From Arcobacter nitrofigilis DSM 7299 (GTDB lineage: Bacteria > Campylobacterota > Campylobacteria > Campylobacterales > Arcobacteraceae), in the NCBI RefSeq assembly GCF_000092245.1, contig NC_014166.1, positions 310,001-374,000 of the forward strand: a DNA stretch of 64,000 nt, given 5' to 3'. The notes under the pieces were generated by a model, which saw only the letters and a program-made list of their open reading frames with translations, did no database searches and was not told the DNA's origin. Both the position numbers and the translations under genes were made by a program. Below are positions 47,414 through 55,675 of this stretch, in pieces; position 1 is the stretch's first letter; each line of letters begins with the position of its first letter.

Positions 47414-48624
47414 TGTTATTAAAAGCCTTTTTAATTGCTATAAAAGAGATAAGAAGAAATATTTTGCGTTCTATTTTAACTGTTTTAGGAATAGTAATAG
47501 GTGTTGCTTCTGTTATTGGTATGGTAATGCTTGGAGATGGAACAACAGCTAGTGTAAAAGCAAATATAGAAAAGCTTGGAACAAATATGCTAATACTTCG
47601 TGTTGGTCAAGAGCGAAGAGGAGGGCCACGAACTGATAATAGTGCAAAACCTTTTAAGCTTACTGATGTAGCTGCTATCAAAAACCAAATAGATAATCTA
47701 AAAGCAGTGGCACCTGATAATAGTACAGGAGTCAATTTAATTTATTTAAATAAAAGTTATACTTCAAGTGTGGTTGGAACCAATAATGATTATTTTGTCA
47801 TAAAAGATTGGAAATTAAAAGATGGAAGATATTTTGATGATAGTGAATTAAATAGTGGGAAATCATCTTGTATTTTGGGTACAACTATTGTAAAACAACT
47901 CTTTGGAGATGAGAATCCTGTGGGTGCAAAAATTAGATTAAAAAGCTTTTCTTGTAATGTTATTGGAGTTTTGGAATCAAAAGGTGCATCAACTTTTGGG
48001 CAGGATCAAGATGAGATAGTTGTTGTTCCTATACGAATGTTACAAAGAAAAATACAAGGGAATAAAGATGTAAAATCAATAGTTATCTCTGTAAATTCAA
48101 ATAAAAATATAAAAAGAGCTAAAGAAGACATAAAACTTTTAATGCAAAATAGAAGAGCTATAAAAGTAGGTGAAAGTGATAACTTTTATATAAGAGATAT
48201 GGAAGACTTACTCTCCTCTATGACTTCAACCACAAAGATGCTTACTTATTTATTGGGTTCAATAGCAGCGATTAGTTTGCTTGTCGGAGGTATTGGTATT
48301 ATGAATATTATGCTTGTATCTGTGACTGAGCGAACAAAAGAGATAGGTATTAGACTTGCAATTGGTGCAATGGAGAGTGAAGTTTTACTTCAATTTTTAG
48401 TTGAAGCCATAGTTTTATCTACACTTGGTGGAATTATTGGGATAATTTTAGGTATTAGTATAGGTTATCTTGGTGTTTCATCTTTTGATTTACCCTTTAT
48501 AATAAATGAAAAAATAATCCTAATTGCCTTTTTATTTTCTACTCTTATAGGAGTTGTCTTTGGATATTTCCCCGCAAGAAAAGCTGCAAGGCTAAACCCT
48601 ATTGATGCCTTAAGATATGAATAA
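47413..48624 (+). CDS. ABC exporter permease, MacB/FtsX type
   Basis: A 403-residue permease with one N-terminal membrane segment (LRSILTVLGIVIGVASVIGMVML), a periplasmic MacB_PCD domain (about 50-240), and three C-terminal segments from LGSIAAISLLVGGIGIMNIMLVSVTERTKEIGIR onward, the FtsX signature. In E. coli MacB the ATPase is fused to this part; here it is separate and overlaps by one base. This mechanotransmission exporter pushes substrates from the periplasm through the TolC-like channel. A siderophore is a reasonable guess from Fur control. Confidence 0.93.
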   Translation: MLLKAFLIAIKEIRRNILRSILTVLGIVIGVASVIGMVMLGDGTTASVKANIEKLGTNMLILRVGQERRGGPRTDNSAKPFKLTDVAAIKNQIDNLKAVAPDNSTGVNLIYLNKSYTSSVVGTNNDYFVIKDWKLKDGRYFDDSELNSGKSSCILGTTIVKQLFGDENPVGAKIRLKSFSCNVIGVLESKGASTFGQDQDEIVVVPIRMLQRKIQGNKDVKSIVISVNSNKNIKRAKEDIKLLMQNRRAIKVGESDNFYIRDMEDLLSSMTSTTKMLTYLLGSIAAISLLVGGIGIMNIMLVSVTERTKEIGIRLAIGAMESEVLLQFLVEAIVLSTLGGIIGIILGISIGYLGVSSFDLPFIINEKIILIAFLFSTLIGVVFGYFPARKAARLNPIDALRYE

Positions 48625-48632
48625 TAAATAAT

Positions 48633-48990
48633 TATTGTAAATAAAAAAGATAAAACAACAAATTATTTAGGTGCATCAGTTGTAACTGCGAGTGTATTAT
48701 TAAGTTCAGTTAGTTTGAATGCTGATTCTTATTCATCAAAATCTAGAGTAGATAGTAATGCTTGGACTATATTTTGTCTGCTTCAGCAGATGAAATAAAT
48801 TATAGAATGAATAAGTAAGCATTCGATAAAATATCTCTTTTAAGCAGAACATTTTATGTTCGCTCTTGCTACCTCAGGAGCTTTAGGTGTAGCACATATT
48901 TTAAAAATACTAAAAGATGAGTTAGAAGTTTCTATGGCACTTACAGGGTGTAAAACCCTTAAAGATATTACAAAAGAGATTTTATATTAG
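48633..48990 (+). pseudogene. Decayed FMN-dependent alpha-hydroxy-acid oxidase (LldD/lactate oxidase-like)
   Basis: Three fragments in different frames make up the 379 bases between the permease and the PepSY gene. At 48633-48764 a secretion-leader-like stretch reads ASVVTASVLLSSVSLNA. At 48765 the frame shifts to DYILSASADEINYRMNK, a stop and AFDKISLLSRT, which match the N-terminal domain of the alpha-hydroxy-acid oxidase family. At 48856-48990 FALATSGALGVAHILKILKD and later ALTGCKTLKDI match the C-terminus. The central roughly 700-800 bases with the FMN site and catalytic His are deleted. Confidence 0.78.
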
Positions 48991-49003
48991 AAAAAGGACT
49001 TAA

Positions 49004-50134
49004 ATGCACAAAAAGTTTTTATTTAAAGTACATATGATTTTAGGTTTAACAGCTGGAGTTATTTTATTAATTATGGGAATAACAGGAGCAATGCTATCTT
49101 ATCAAAAAGAGATATTAAAATATATAAATAAAGATAGTTTTATAGTAGAAGTTCCAAGTACAAAAAGATTATCTGGAAAAGAGATATTAGAAAAATTTGA
49201 GCAAAAATTTCCCGATGCTAAAATAAATGCATTTATTTTTTCTAGTAGTGCAAATAGATCTGTAGTTATTAATGTAAAAGCTAATGGTGAAGGAAAACAA
49301 GCAAGAAGGGGAATAAATTATTATATTAATCCCTATACATCAGAAGTTTTACCAAGCACACAAGGCTATACATTTTTTAAACTTATTGAAAGAATTCATA
49401 GGGGATTGATAATTGGAGAAGTTGGAAAACAAATAAGTGGAATCTGTACTTTTGCACTTTTAATACTTATGTTTAGTGGAATATATGTCTATTGGAAAAG
49501 AATAAAAAATTCATTTTTCAAAAGTTTTACCTTTAGTTTTAAGAATAAAAAAAGAGCATTTTTATCAAATATGCACTTTGCTATTGGTATGTGGGTAATA
49601 CCATTTTATTTGTTATTATGTATTACTGGTGTTACTATGACATATGATTGGGTAAAAGATGGCTTATATAAAGTTTCAGGAGTTGAAAAACCTATACGAC
49701 AAAAAAGAATGCCAGCAGCTAATAATAAAAAAGGTGAAGTTACAGTTTCTATATCAAATGGTGATGTAGAAAAAATAGTTCAACTATTTAATAAAAATGT
49801 CAAAGAGTATGAAAATGCTACTTTACAAATTGGCAAAAAAAGTGATGTAGTAAAAATAAGTTATTTTGCAAAAAATGCAATTCATGATAGGGCAAGAAGT
49901 GAGATAACATTAAATACAAAAACAAATAAAGTAATAAAAGATGATAAATTTGAAGATAAAGCTTTAAATGATAGATTAATGAGAAGTATTATTCCTCTTC
50001 ATACAGGAGAATATTTTGGTCTTTTAGTTCAAGGAATATTAGGAATATCATCCCTAATGATGGTACTATTTACAATAACTGGTTTTATGATGTATTTTAA
50101 AAGAAAAGAGAAAAAATCAGCCAAAAAAATATAA
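49004..50134 (+). CDS. PepSY-associated membrane protein, probable iron/siderophore-reductase type
   Basis: A 376-residue inner-membrane protein with four membrane segments (about 9-30, 145-163, 190-212 and 338-362). A first PepSY domain lies between segments 1 and 2, and a second between 3 and 4. Family signatures include GLTAGVILLIMGITGAMLSY, IHRGLIIGEVGKQISGICT and a C-terminal PLHTGEYFGLLVQ. Histidines in the membrane segments could carry haem, as proposed for iron-uptake PepSY reductases. AAAAAGGAC precedes the ATG. It continues the Fur-associated block; its own promoter is not evident. Confidence 0.88.
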   Translation: MHKKFLFKVHMILGLTAGVILLIMGITGAMLSYQKEILKYINKDSFIVEVPSTKRLSGKEILEKFEQKFPDAKINAFIFSSSANRSVVINVKANGEGKQARRGINYYINPYTSEVLPSTQGYTFFKLIERIHRGLIIGEVGKQISGICTFALLILMFSGIYVYWKRIKNSFFKSFTFSFKNKKRAFLSNMHFAIGMWVIPFYLLLCITGVTMTYDWVKDGLYKVSGVEKPIRQKRMPAANNKKGEVTVSISNGDVEKIVQLFNKNVKEYENATLQIGKKSDVVKISYFAKNAIHDRARSEITLNTKTNKVIKDDKFEDKALNDRLMRSIIPLHTGEYFGLLVQGILGISSLMMVLFTITGFMMYFKRKEKKSAKKI

Positions 50135-50138
50135 TCTA

Positions 50139-50203
50139 ACAAAAAACACCTACTAATTAGCTATTTTTCTTAGTAATATAAATAAAAAACTAGGGAAATA
50201 GCT
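50139..50203 (+). promoter_or_regulatory. phr leader: shared motif plus inverted repeat enclosing the ribosome site
   Basis: ACAAAAAACACCTACTAAT (50139-50157) matches the gpx leader at 17 of 19 positions. It is followed by AGCTATTTTTCTTAG (50159-50173), which pairs with CTAGGGAAATAGCT (50190-50203): 14 pairs, two of them wobble, with one bulge and a 16-base AT-rich loop. The right arm contains the AGGG ribosome site and ends exactly before the TTG start. It may be a DNA operator, an RNA thermometer-like hairpin, or both. Confidence 0.65.
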
Positions 50204-51535
50204 TTGAGACAAATACTTTGGTTCAGACGTGATTTAAGAATTATTGATAATAAAATCTTAGAAAAAGCATCCAATGAAGTACTGCCTATATTTATTTTCG
50301 ATAAAAATATTTTAGAAAAACTAGATTTTGATGATAAAAGGGTTACTTTTATTTATGATGCAGTATTAGCTTTAAAAAAGTCACTCCAAGAGCTTGGATT
50401 AGATTTATATATTTTTTTTGATACTCCTAAAAATGTATTTACAAAATTAAAAAATGAAGGTTTTGATGAAGTCTTATGTTCATGTGATTTTGACTCTTAT
50501 TCGATAAAAAGAGATAAACAGATAAATGAAATATTGCCTTTAAAAAGATATTTAGACTCATTTCTAATCAATCCAAATAAAAACCTGAAAAAAGATGGAA
50601 CACCTTATAAAGTATTTACCCCTTTTTACAAATCCCTATCTTGGTTAACTTCATCAGATAAAATAGGGGAAGCTATGATAAATCCAAATTTAAAGTTAAG
50701 TAAATATGAAAATAAGACTCCTACACTAGACGAGCTAGGATTTGAAAGGGTTACTTTACCAGAGTTTTTAAAAAAATCACCACAAAACAGGCTAGATGAT
50801 TTTAAAGAAAAAGTTAAAGAATATGAGAAAAATAGAGATATATTTTACAAAGATGGAACTTCAAATTTAGGAGTTGATTTAAGATTTGGAACCCTATCAC
50901 CTAGAATGATTTTTAATGAAATAAAAAAATCAGATAAAGAAAATAGTGAAGCTTTTATTAGACAACTTTTTTGGAGAGAGTTTTATAATTATATTTTATT
51001 TCATTTTCCAAATAGTGAAAATGAAAATTGGAATGGTATTGAAATATCTTGGAGTGAAGATGAAGAAGACTTTCAAAAATGGTGCGAAGGAAAAACAGGA
51101 GTACCTATAATAGATGCAGCTATGCGACATTTTAATAAAACAGGTATGATGCACAATCGACTTAGAATGATTGTCTCTTCTTTTTTATGTAAAAATTTAT
51201 TAATTGATTGGAAAAAAGGGGAGCAATATTTTGCAAAAAAGCTACTTGATTATGAGGCAAGTTCAAATATTGGCTCATGGCAATGGGCTGCAAGTACAGG
51301 GGCTGATAGTGTGCCATATTTTAGAATCTTTAATCCATACTTACAATCAGCAAAATTCGATAAAGAAGCTATATTTATAAAAAGTGTAATGCCTGAACTA
51401 AAAGATGTGGATGCTAAATTAATACATATTGAAGGAGCTTTAAAAGACAAATATGTAAATTCAATAGTAGATATTAAGTACTCAAGAGATAGGGCAATGA
51501 GAATTTTTAAAGAGGCAAAAAATGCAAAAGTATGA
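50204..51535 (+). CDS. phr: Deoxyribodipyrimidine photolyase
   Basis: A 443-residue class I CPD photolyase of full length, starting at TTG. The N-terminal photolyase domain begins ILWFRRDLRIIDN (antenna-binding alpha/beta domain), and the FAD domain has SNLGVDLRFGTLSPR, QLFWREFYNYILFHFP, VPIIDAAMRHFNKTGMMHNRLRMIVSSFL and SNIGSWQWAASTGADSVPYFRIFNP. It repairs UV-induced pyrimidine dimers using blue light. It begins a four-gene operon: the next gene overlaps by 14 bases. Confidence 0.96.
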   Translation: MRQILWFRRDLRIIDNKILEKASNEVLPIFIFDKNILEKLDFDDKRVTFIYDAVLALKKSLQELGLDLYIFFDTPKNVFTKLKNEGFDEVLCSCDFDSYSIKRDKQINEILPLKRYLDSFLINPNKNLKKDGTPYKVFTPFYKSLSWLTSSDKIGEAMINPNLKLSKYENKTPTLDELGFERVTLPEFLKKSPQNRLDDFKEKVKEYEKNRDIFYKDGTSNLGVDLRFGTLSPRMIFNEIKKSDKENSEAFIRQLFWREFYNYILFHFPNSENENWNGIEISWSEDEEDFQKWCEGKTGVPIIDAAMRHFNKTGMMHNRLRMIVSSFLCKNLLIDWKKGEQYFAKKLLDYEASSNIGSWQWAASTGADSVPYFRIFNPYLQSAKFDKEAIFIKSVMPELKDVDAKLIHIEGALKDKYVNSIVDIKYSRDRAMRIFKEAKNAKV

Positions 51536-52940
51536 TTTGGCAATAATTGGTTCAGGAATTGGTGGAGCATTAATTGCAGCACTAAATAAAGATAAAAGTC
51601 ATATTCTTTTTGAAAAAGATTCTAATCTTGGAGGATGTGCTAGTACTTTTAAAAGATTTGGAAATTATTATAATACAGGAGCTACAACTTTTGTAGGATA
51701 TGAAGAAAATCATATTTTAAAAAATATGTTTGATAAAATCAAATATGTCCCAAATATCTCTGAATCAAAAATCGCAATAAGAACAATACAAAATAAAAAA
51801 GTAGTAGATAGAGTAAGGGATTTTGAAGAGTTTTTAACACAAATACAAGAAAACTATCCAAATGAAAATAATAGAATTTTTTGGGAAAAAATAAAAGATA
51901 TTGATGAAAAGTTTTGGCAAATCAAAGATATACATTTTGCAAAATATAGTCTGAACTCTTATATAAAATCTTTGAGTACTTTTAAAGATATGATAAAAGT
52001 TTTTAAGCTGGATTTGCTTAAAAGTGCAAGTTCATTTATCAAAGAGACTTTAGGAGAGATAACACAAGGATATCAAAGTTTTATAGATGCTCAACTTCTT
52101 ATTACTGTGCAAAGTAAATCAAAAGATATCTCTTTATTATCTATGGCTTTAGGCTTAGCTTACCCTTTTCATAAAGTATTTTATGTAAATAATGGCATGG
52201 GTTCAATTATAGAAGAGATACTAAAAGAGGTAAATGTTCATAAAAAAGAAGAGATATTAAAAATCAAAAAATCAAAAGATTCTTATGTGATTACTTCATC
52301 AAAAGGTGAATATCAAGCAAAAAAAATTGTACTAAATACAACTGTATATGATAGTAAAAATCTTTTTGGAGAAAAAATAAAAAAATATTATGAAAAGTTT
52401 GAGTTTAGTGATCAAAGTGCTTTTACAAGCTATCTTACAATTAACAGTAAAGAGAAGTTTTTAGACCACTATCAAATCATATTAGAGCCTGATATCCCAA
52501 ATTGTATTTCCAATTCATTTTTTATCTCTTTTTCAAAACTAAGTGATGAGAAAATGAGTCAAAATGGATATAGTGTAACTATTTCAACCCATACAAAAGT
52601 TAGTACTTGGAAAGCCCTATCAAAAGATGATTATAAAAAACAAAAAGAGTTGACACAAAACTTTATATTAGAGCATTTTTTAGATTATTTTGATAACATA
52701 AGTTCAGAACAAATAACAAAAATATTTTCTGCTACTTGTTTGACTTTTCAAAGATTTATAGGAAGAGCAAATTGTGGAGGAAAAGCTTTAAATATAAAGT
52801 CAGCTTTACAAATTCCCTCTTGTAAAACACCTTTTGAAGGTTTATATAATGTAGGAGATACAGTCTTTGCTGGTCAAGGGTGGCCAGGAGTTGCTATAGG
52901 TGTAAATATATTAAATAAGGAGCTAAATGAAAAGCTTTGA
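51522..52940 (+). CDS. FAD-dependent oxidoreductase, CrtI/CrtISO-like
   Basis: A 472-residue flavoprotein. The N-terminal dinucleotide fold is IGSGIGGALIAAL with the second motif NLGGCASTFKRFG, and the C-terminal FAD contact is YNVGDTVFAGQGWPGVAIG, the arrangement of phytoene-desaturase/carotene-isomerase-like enzymes. No carotenoid synthesis genes are in the window, so the substrate may be another lipid or isoprenoid. It overlaps both phr and the kinase gene by 14 bases, which makes one light/stress operon. Confidence 0.85.
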   Translation: MQKYDLAIIGSGIGGALIAALNKDKSHILFEKDSNLGGCASTFKRFGNYYNTGATTFVGYEENHILKNMFDKIKYVPNISESKIAIRTIQNKKVVDRVRDFEEFLTQIQENYPNENNRIFWEKIKDIDEKFWQIKDIHFAKYSLNSYIKSLSTFKDMIKVFKLDLLKSASSFIKETLGEITQGYQSFIDAQLLITVQSKSKDISLLSMALGLAYPFHKVFYVNNGMGSIIEEILKEVNVHKKEEILKIKKSKDSYVITSSKGEYQAKKIVLNTTVYDSKNLFGEKIKKYYEKFEFSDQSAFTSYLTINSKEKFLDHYQIILEPDIPNCISNSFFISFSKLSDEKMSQNGYSVTISTHTKVSTWKALSKDDYKKQKELTQNFILEHFLDYFDNISSEQITKIFSATCLTFQRFIGRANCGGKALNIKSALQIPSCKTPFEGLYNVGDTVFAGQGWPGVAIGVNILNKELNEKL

Positions 52941-53916
52941 ATTACAAATTTCTTATAAAGACTGGCTTTATATAATTATTATAGGAATACTTTTTGGTTT
53001 TTTGATTTCTTTAGTTTTTTATTATACAAATGAAGAGATTAGATATCTCTCAACTATTGCTTTTAGTACTTCATGTGCTTTTTTTATATCTTTCTTTTCT
53101 TTTTTATTTATCTCTATTTCAAATTTTTATATTTTGCCAAATGTTAAAAAAAGATATTGGTATTTTATTAGTTTTATATTCTCTTTTTTAGCTGGGTGGT
53201 GTGGGTTTTCTTTGACTTATATTTTATTTAGTGATAGCTATCCAATAGTAAAATTAATATCACAATATTGGCTAGATATTAGTACAACTATTGGATTATT
53301 AACTTTTTTGATTGGTTTGATATTGCATCAATTTATTTCCATGAAATATAAGAATGAAATAACTCATAGTGAGATATTACAAACAAAATTACAAGCCTTG
53401 GAGGGTGAGTTAAATCCCCACTTTTTATTTAATGCTTTAAATTCTATTTCAGAACTTATATATCAAGATCAAAAAAAAGCAGAAGAATCAGTTTTGAAAT
53501 TATCAAAATTTTTAAGAAATGCCATTACAAAAAAGGGTTTGATTGATTTAAAAAGTGAAATTGATATGTTAAATACATATTTACATATAGAGAATATAAG
53601 ATTTGATAAAAAAATAGTTTTTAATCTAAATTGTGATGAAAAATATTATGATATGCTTTTACCAAAATTTTCCATCCAACTTCTTGTAGAAAATGCAATA
53701 AAACATGGTTTTACAGGGGAGAGTTTGCTTATTGATGTGAATGTAACTGATAAAAAAATAGAAGTAATAAATAGCGGGAAAGTTACTTCTAAAGTTACCT
53801 TTGGAGTGGGATTAAATAATTTGCAAAAAAGATTACAAATACTTAAAATCGGATATTTAAAAAGTTCAATAGAAAATAATAAAATGAAATTTACAATATA
53901 TAGGAGTAATAGATGA
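52927..53916 (+). CDS. LytS/YpdA-like sensor histidine kinase
   Basis: A 329-residue kinase with four hydrophobic segments (about 12-33, 40-68, 80-103 and 118-138) and almost no extracytoplasmic loop, so it senses something within or near the membrane. The His_kinase domain has GELNPHFLFNALNSISELIY (the conserved His after NP) and LVENAIKHG in a short HATPase with GVGLNNLQKRL. This class normally pairs with LytTR regulators, and such a gene overlaps by four bases. It overlaps the FAD oxidoreductase by 14 bases. Confidence 0.93.
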   Translation: MKSFELQISYKDWLYIIIIGILFGFLISLVFYYTNEEIRYLSTIAFSTSCAFFISFFSFLFISISNFYILPNVKKRYWYFISFIFSFLAGWCGFSLTYILFSDSYPIVKLISQYWLDISTTIGLLTFLIGLILHQFISMKYKNEITHSEILQTKLQALEGELNPHFLFNALNSISELIYQDQKKAEESVLKLSKFLRNAITKKGLIDLKSEIDMLNTYLHIENIRFDKKIVFNLNCDEKYYDMLLPKFSIQLLVENAIKHGFTGESLLIDVNVTDKKIEVINSGKVTSKVTFGVGLNNLQKRLQILKIGYLKSSIENNKMKFTIYRSNR

Positions 53917-54623
53917 AAGTAATGATAGTAGATGATGAAAAGCTAGCTCTTAGTAGATTAACAAGACTTCTAAATGAAGAAGGAATAAAAGATATTGTAA
54001 GTTTTGATTCTCCAAGTCTTGCTTTAGTAGAGGCAACAAAGAGTAAGTTCGATGTAGTATTTTTAGATATTTCAATGCCACAAATGAATGGCTTGGAACT
54101 AGCTAATGTTATTTTATCTATGGAACCTAAAACTTTTATTGTATTTCAAACAGCATATAGTGAGTATGCAATAGAGGCTTTAAAAATTGGTGGAATAGAT
54201 TATTTAATGAAACCAATAGAGAGTGATGATATAAAAAGAGTACTAGAAAAAATAAAAAGTTTTAAACAATCAAATGAAGCTAGTGATGAAAAACTTTTAG
54301 GGAAAAGGGGAAATAAAATATATTTAATCAAACTTGATGATATATATTTTATAAAAGCAGATCTTGATGAGGTGCTTGTTCGTATAAAAGATGCAGATGT
54401 ATATGTAAAAAGAAAAATTGGGGATTTAGAAAAACTTTTAGATAAAAAGAAGTTTTTTAGAATACACCGCTCAATTATTGTAAATGTGGACAAAATAAAA
54501 TCAATGGAGAGTGTAGAACAGTCAAAATTGACTATTAGCTTTGAAAATATCGATTCAGTGGTTACAAGTTCAAAAGATGGAGCAAAAGAGTTTAGAGAAT
54601 ATTTAGAAAGAAGAAGTCTTTAA
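53913..54623 (+). CDS. LytTR-family response regulator
   Basis: A 236-residue regulator. The receiver has VDDEKLALSRL at the N-terminus, phosphoacceptor Asp52 in VVFLDISMPQMNG, QTAYSEYAIEAL and YLMKPI. The LytTR DNA-binding domain runs from about residue 133 to the end, with IYFIKADLDEVLVR, FFRIHRSIIVNVDKI and a terminal REYL. It is cotranscribed with its kinase and lies just upstream of the gpx operon; the phr and gpx leaders share a motif that is a candidate binding site. Confidence 0.94.
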   Translation: MKVMIVDDEKLALSRLTRLLNEEGIKDIVSFDSPSLALVEATKSKFDVVFLDISMPQMNGLELANVILSMEPKTFIVFQTAYSEYAIEALKIGGIDYLMKPIESDDIKRVLEKIKSFKQSNEASDEKLLGKRGNKIYLIKLDDIYFIKADLDEVLVRIKDADVYVKRKIGDLEKLLDKKKFFRIHRSIIVNVDKIKSMESVEQSKLTISFENIDSVVTSSKDGAKEFREYLERRSL

Positions 54624-54627
54624 ACTG

Positions 54628-54688
54628 ACAAAAAACGACTACTAATCCTTTTATTTTGATGATAAGATTTCTAAAATAGAAGGATTAG
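54628..54688 (+). promoter_or_regulatory. gpx leader: shared motif plus 16-bp inverted repeat enclosing the ribosome site
   Basis: ACAAAAAACGACTACTAAT (54628-54646) matches the phr leader at 17 of 19 positions. CTAATCCTTTTATTTT (54642-54657) pairs fully, with one wobble, with AAAATAGAAGGATTAG (54673-54688) around a 15-base loop. The AAGGA ribosome site lies in the right arm, which ends one base before the ATG. Confidence 0.7.
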
Positions 54689-54689
54689 C

Positions 54690-55223
54690 ATGAAAAAATT
54701 ATTATCAATACTGCTTTTTTTTATTCCAATATTAGGAATCTCACAAACATCAATTTATGATTTTAAAGTTAAAACAATAGACAATAAAGAGATATCTTTA
54801 TCAAAATACAAAAATAGAGTTATGTTAATAGTAAATGTTGCTAGTAAATGTGGTTTTACTTACCAATATGAAGGTTTAGAAAAATTGCATGAGAAATACT
54901 CTTCAAAGGGTTTAAGCATCTTAGGTTTTCCTTGTAATCAATTCTTAAATCAAGAACCAGGAACAAATGAAGATATAAAAGAGTTTTGTTCTTTGACTTA
55001 TCAAGTGAAGTTTGACATGTTTTCAAAAATAGATGTAAACGGAGATGATGCTTCACCTTTATATAAATATTTAAAATCATCTCAATCGGGACTATTTGGT
55101 ACTGGCATTATAAAATGGAATTTCACAAAATTTTTAGTTAATAGAGATGGAAAAGTAGTAAAAAGATACTCTCCTTCAACAAATCCAAGTGAAATTGAAG
55201 ATGATATAAAAGAGTTATTATGA
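54690..55223 (+). CDS. Periplasmic glutathione peroxidase-family thiol peroxidase
   Basis: A 177-residue protein with a signal peptide (MKKLLSILLFFIPILGISQ). The catalytic Cys54 lies in VASKCGFT, and the Gln/Trp partners are seen in GFPCNQFLNQEPG and IKWNFTKFLV; the second Cys in GFPC may be the resolving residue, as in thioredoxin-dependent members. It reduces peroxides, including lipid peroxides, outside the cytoplasm. First gene of a three-gene operon, overlapping the next by four bases; the start lies one base after a hairpin holding its ribosome site. Confidence 0.93.
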   Translation: MKKLLSILLFFIPILGISQTSIYDFKVKTIDNKEISLSKYKNRVMLIVNVASKCGFTYQYEGLEKLHEKYSSKGLSILGFPCNQFLNQEPGTNEDIKEFCSLTYQVKFDMFSKIDVNGDDASPLYKYLKSSQSGLFGTGIIKWNFTKFLVNRDGKVVKRYSPSTNPSEIEDDIKELL

Positions 55224-55675
55224 AAAAATACGAAAAAACATCACTCATCTCCTGTACATTAGATGAATTATTTGAGTTTCATTTAGATTCAAATAACATA
55301 AAAAAAATTACCCCAAAAGATACAAAAGTAGAACTCCTTAGTAAAGATTTTGTACCAAGTGAAGGCAAAGTCTTAAAAATAAAAACTACAAAATTTTGTA
55401 TACCAACTTTATGGGAAGTTGAAATTAGTTTGATAAAAAAACCAAGTATGTTAGTTGATACAGCAGTTCAGTCACCCTTTGAGTTTTGGAGACATTCTCA
55501 TATCTTTACAAAAAAAGGAAATGTTTGTGAATTAAAAGATGTGATTGAATATGAAATGCCATTTGGTTTTATAGGAAATATTTTTTCTACTTTTATGGAA
55601 AAACAACTTGATAATATGTTTTCATATAGACATAAACAAACAAAATTGATATTAGAAAAGAAGGATGAAGCTTGA
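55220..55675 (+). CDS. SRPBCC-superfamily (START-like) protein
   Basis: A 151-residue protein that begins KKYEKTSLISCTLDELFEFHLDSNNIKKITP, the usual helix-grip start of the polyketide cyclase/SRPBCC group, and has the strand pattern TLWEVEI...FEFWRHSHIF...VIEYEMPFGFIGNIF. It binds a hydrophobic ligand in a deep pocket. Similar genes occur in photo-oxidative stress clusters next to photolyase, though their role is not settled. It is coupled by four-base overlaps to gpx and hemH. Confidence 0.82.
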   Translation: MKKYEKTSLISCTLDELFEFHLDSNNIKKITPKDTKVELLSKDFVPSEGKVLKIKTTKFCIPTLWEVEISLIKKPSMLVDTAVQSPFEFWRHSHIFTKKGNVCELKDVIEYEMPFGFIGNIFSTFMEKQLDNMFSYRHKQTKLILEKKDEA

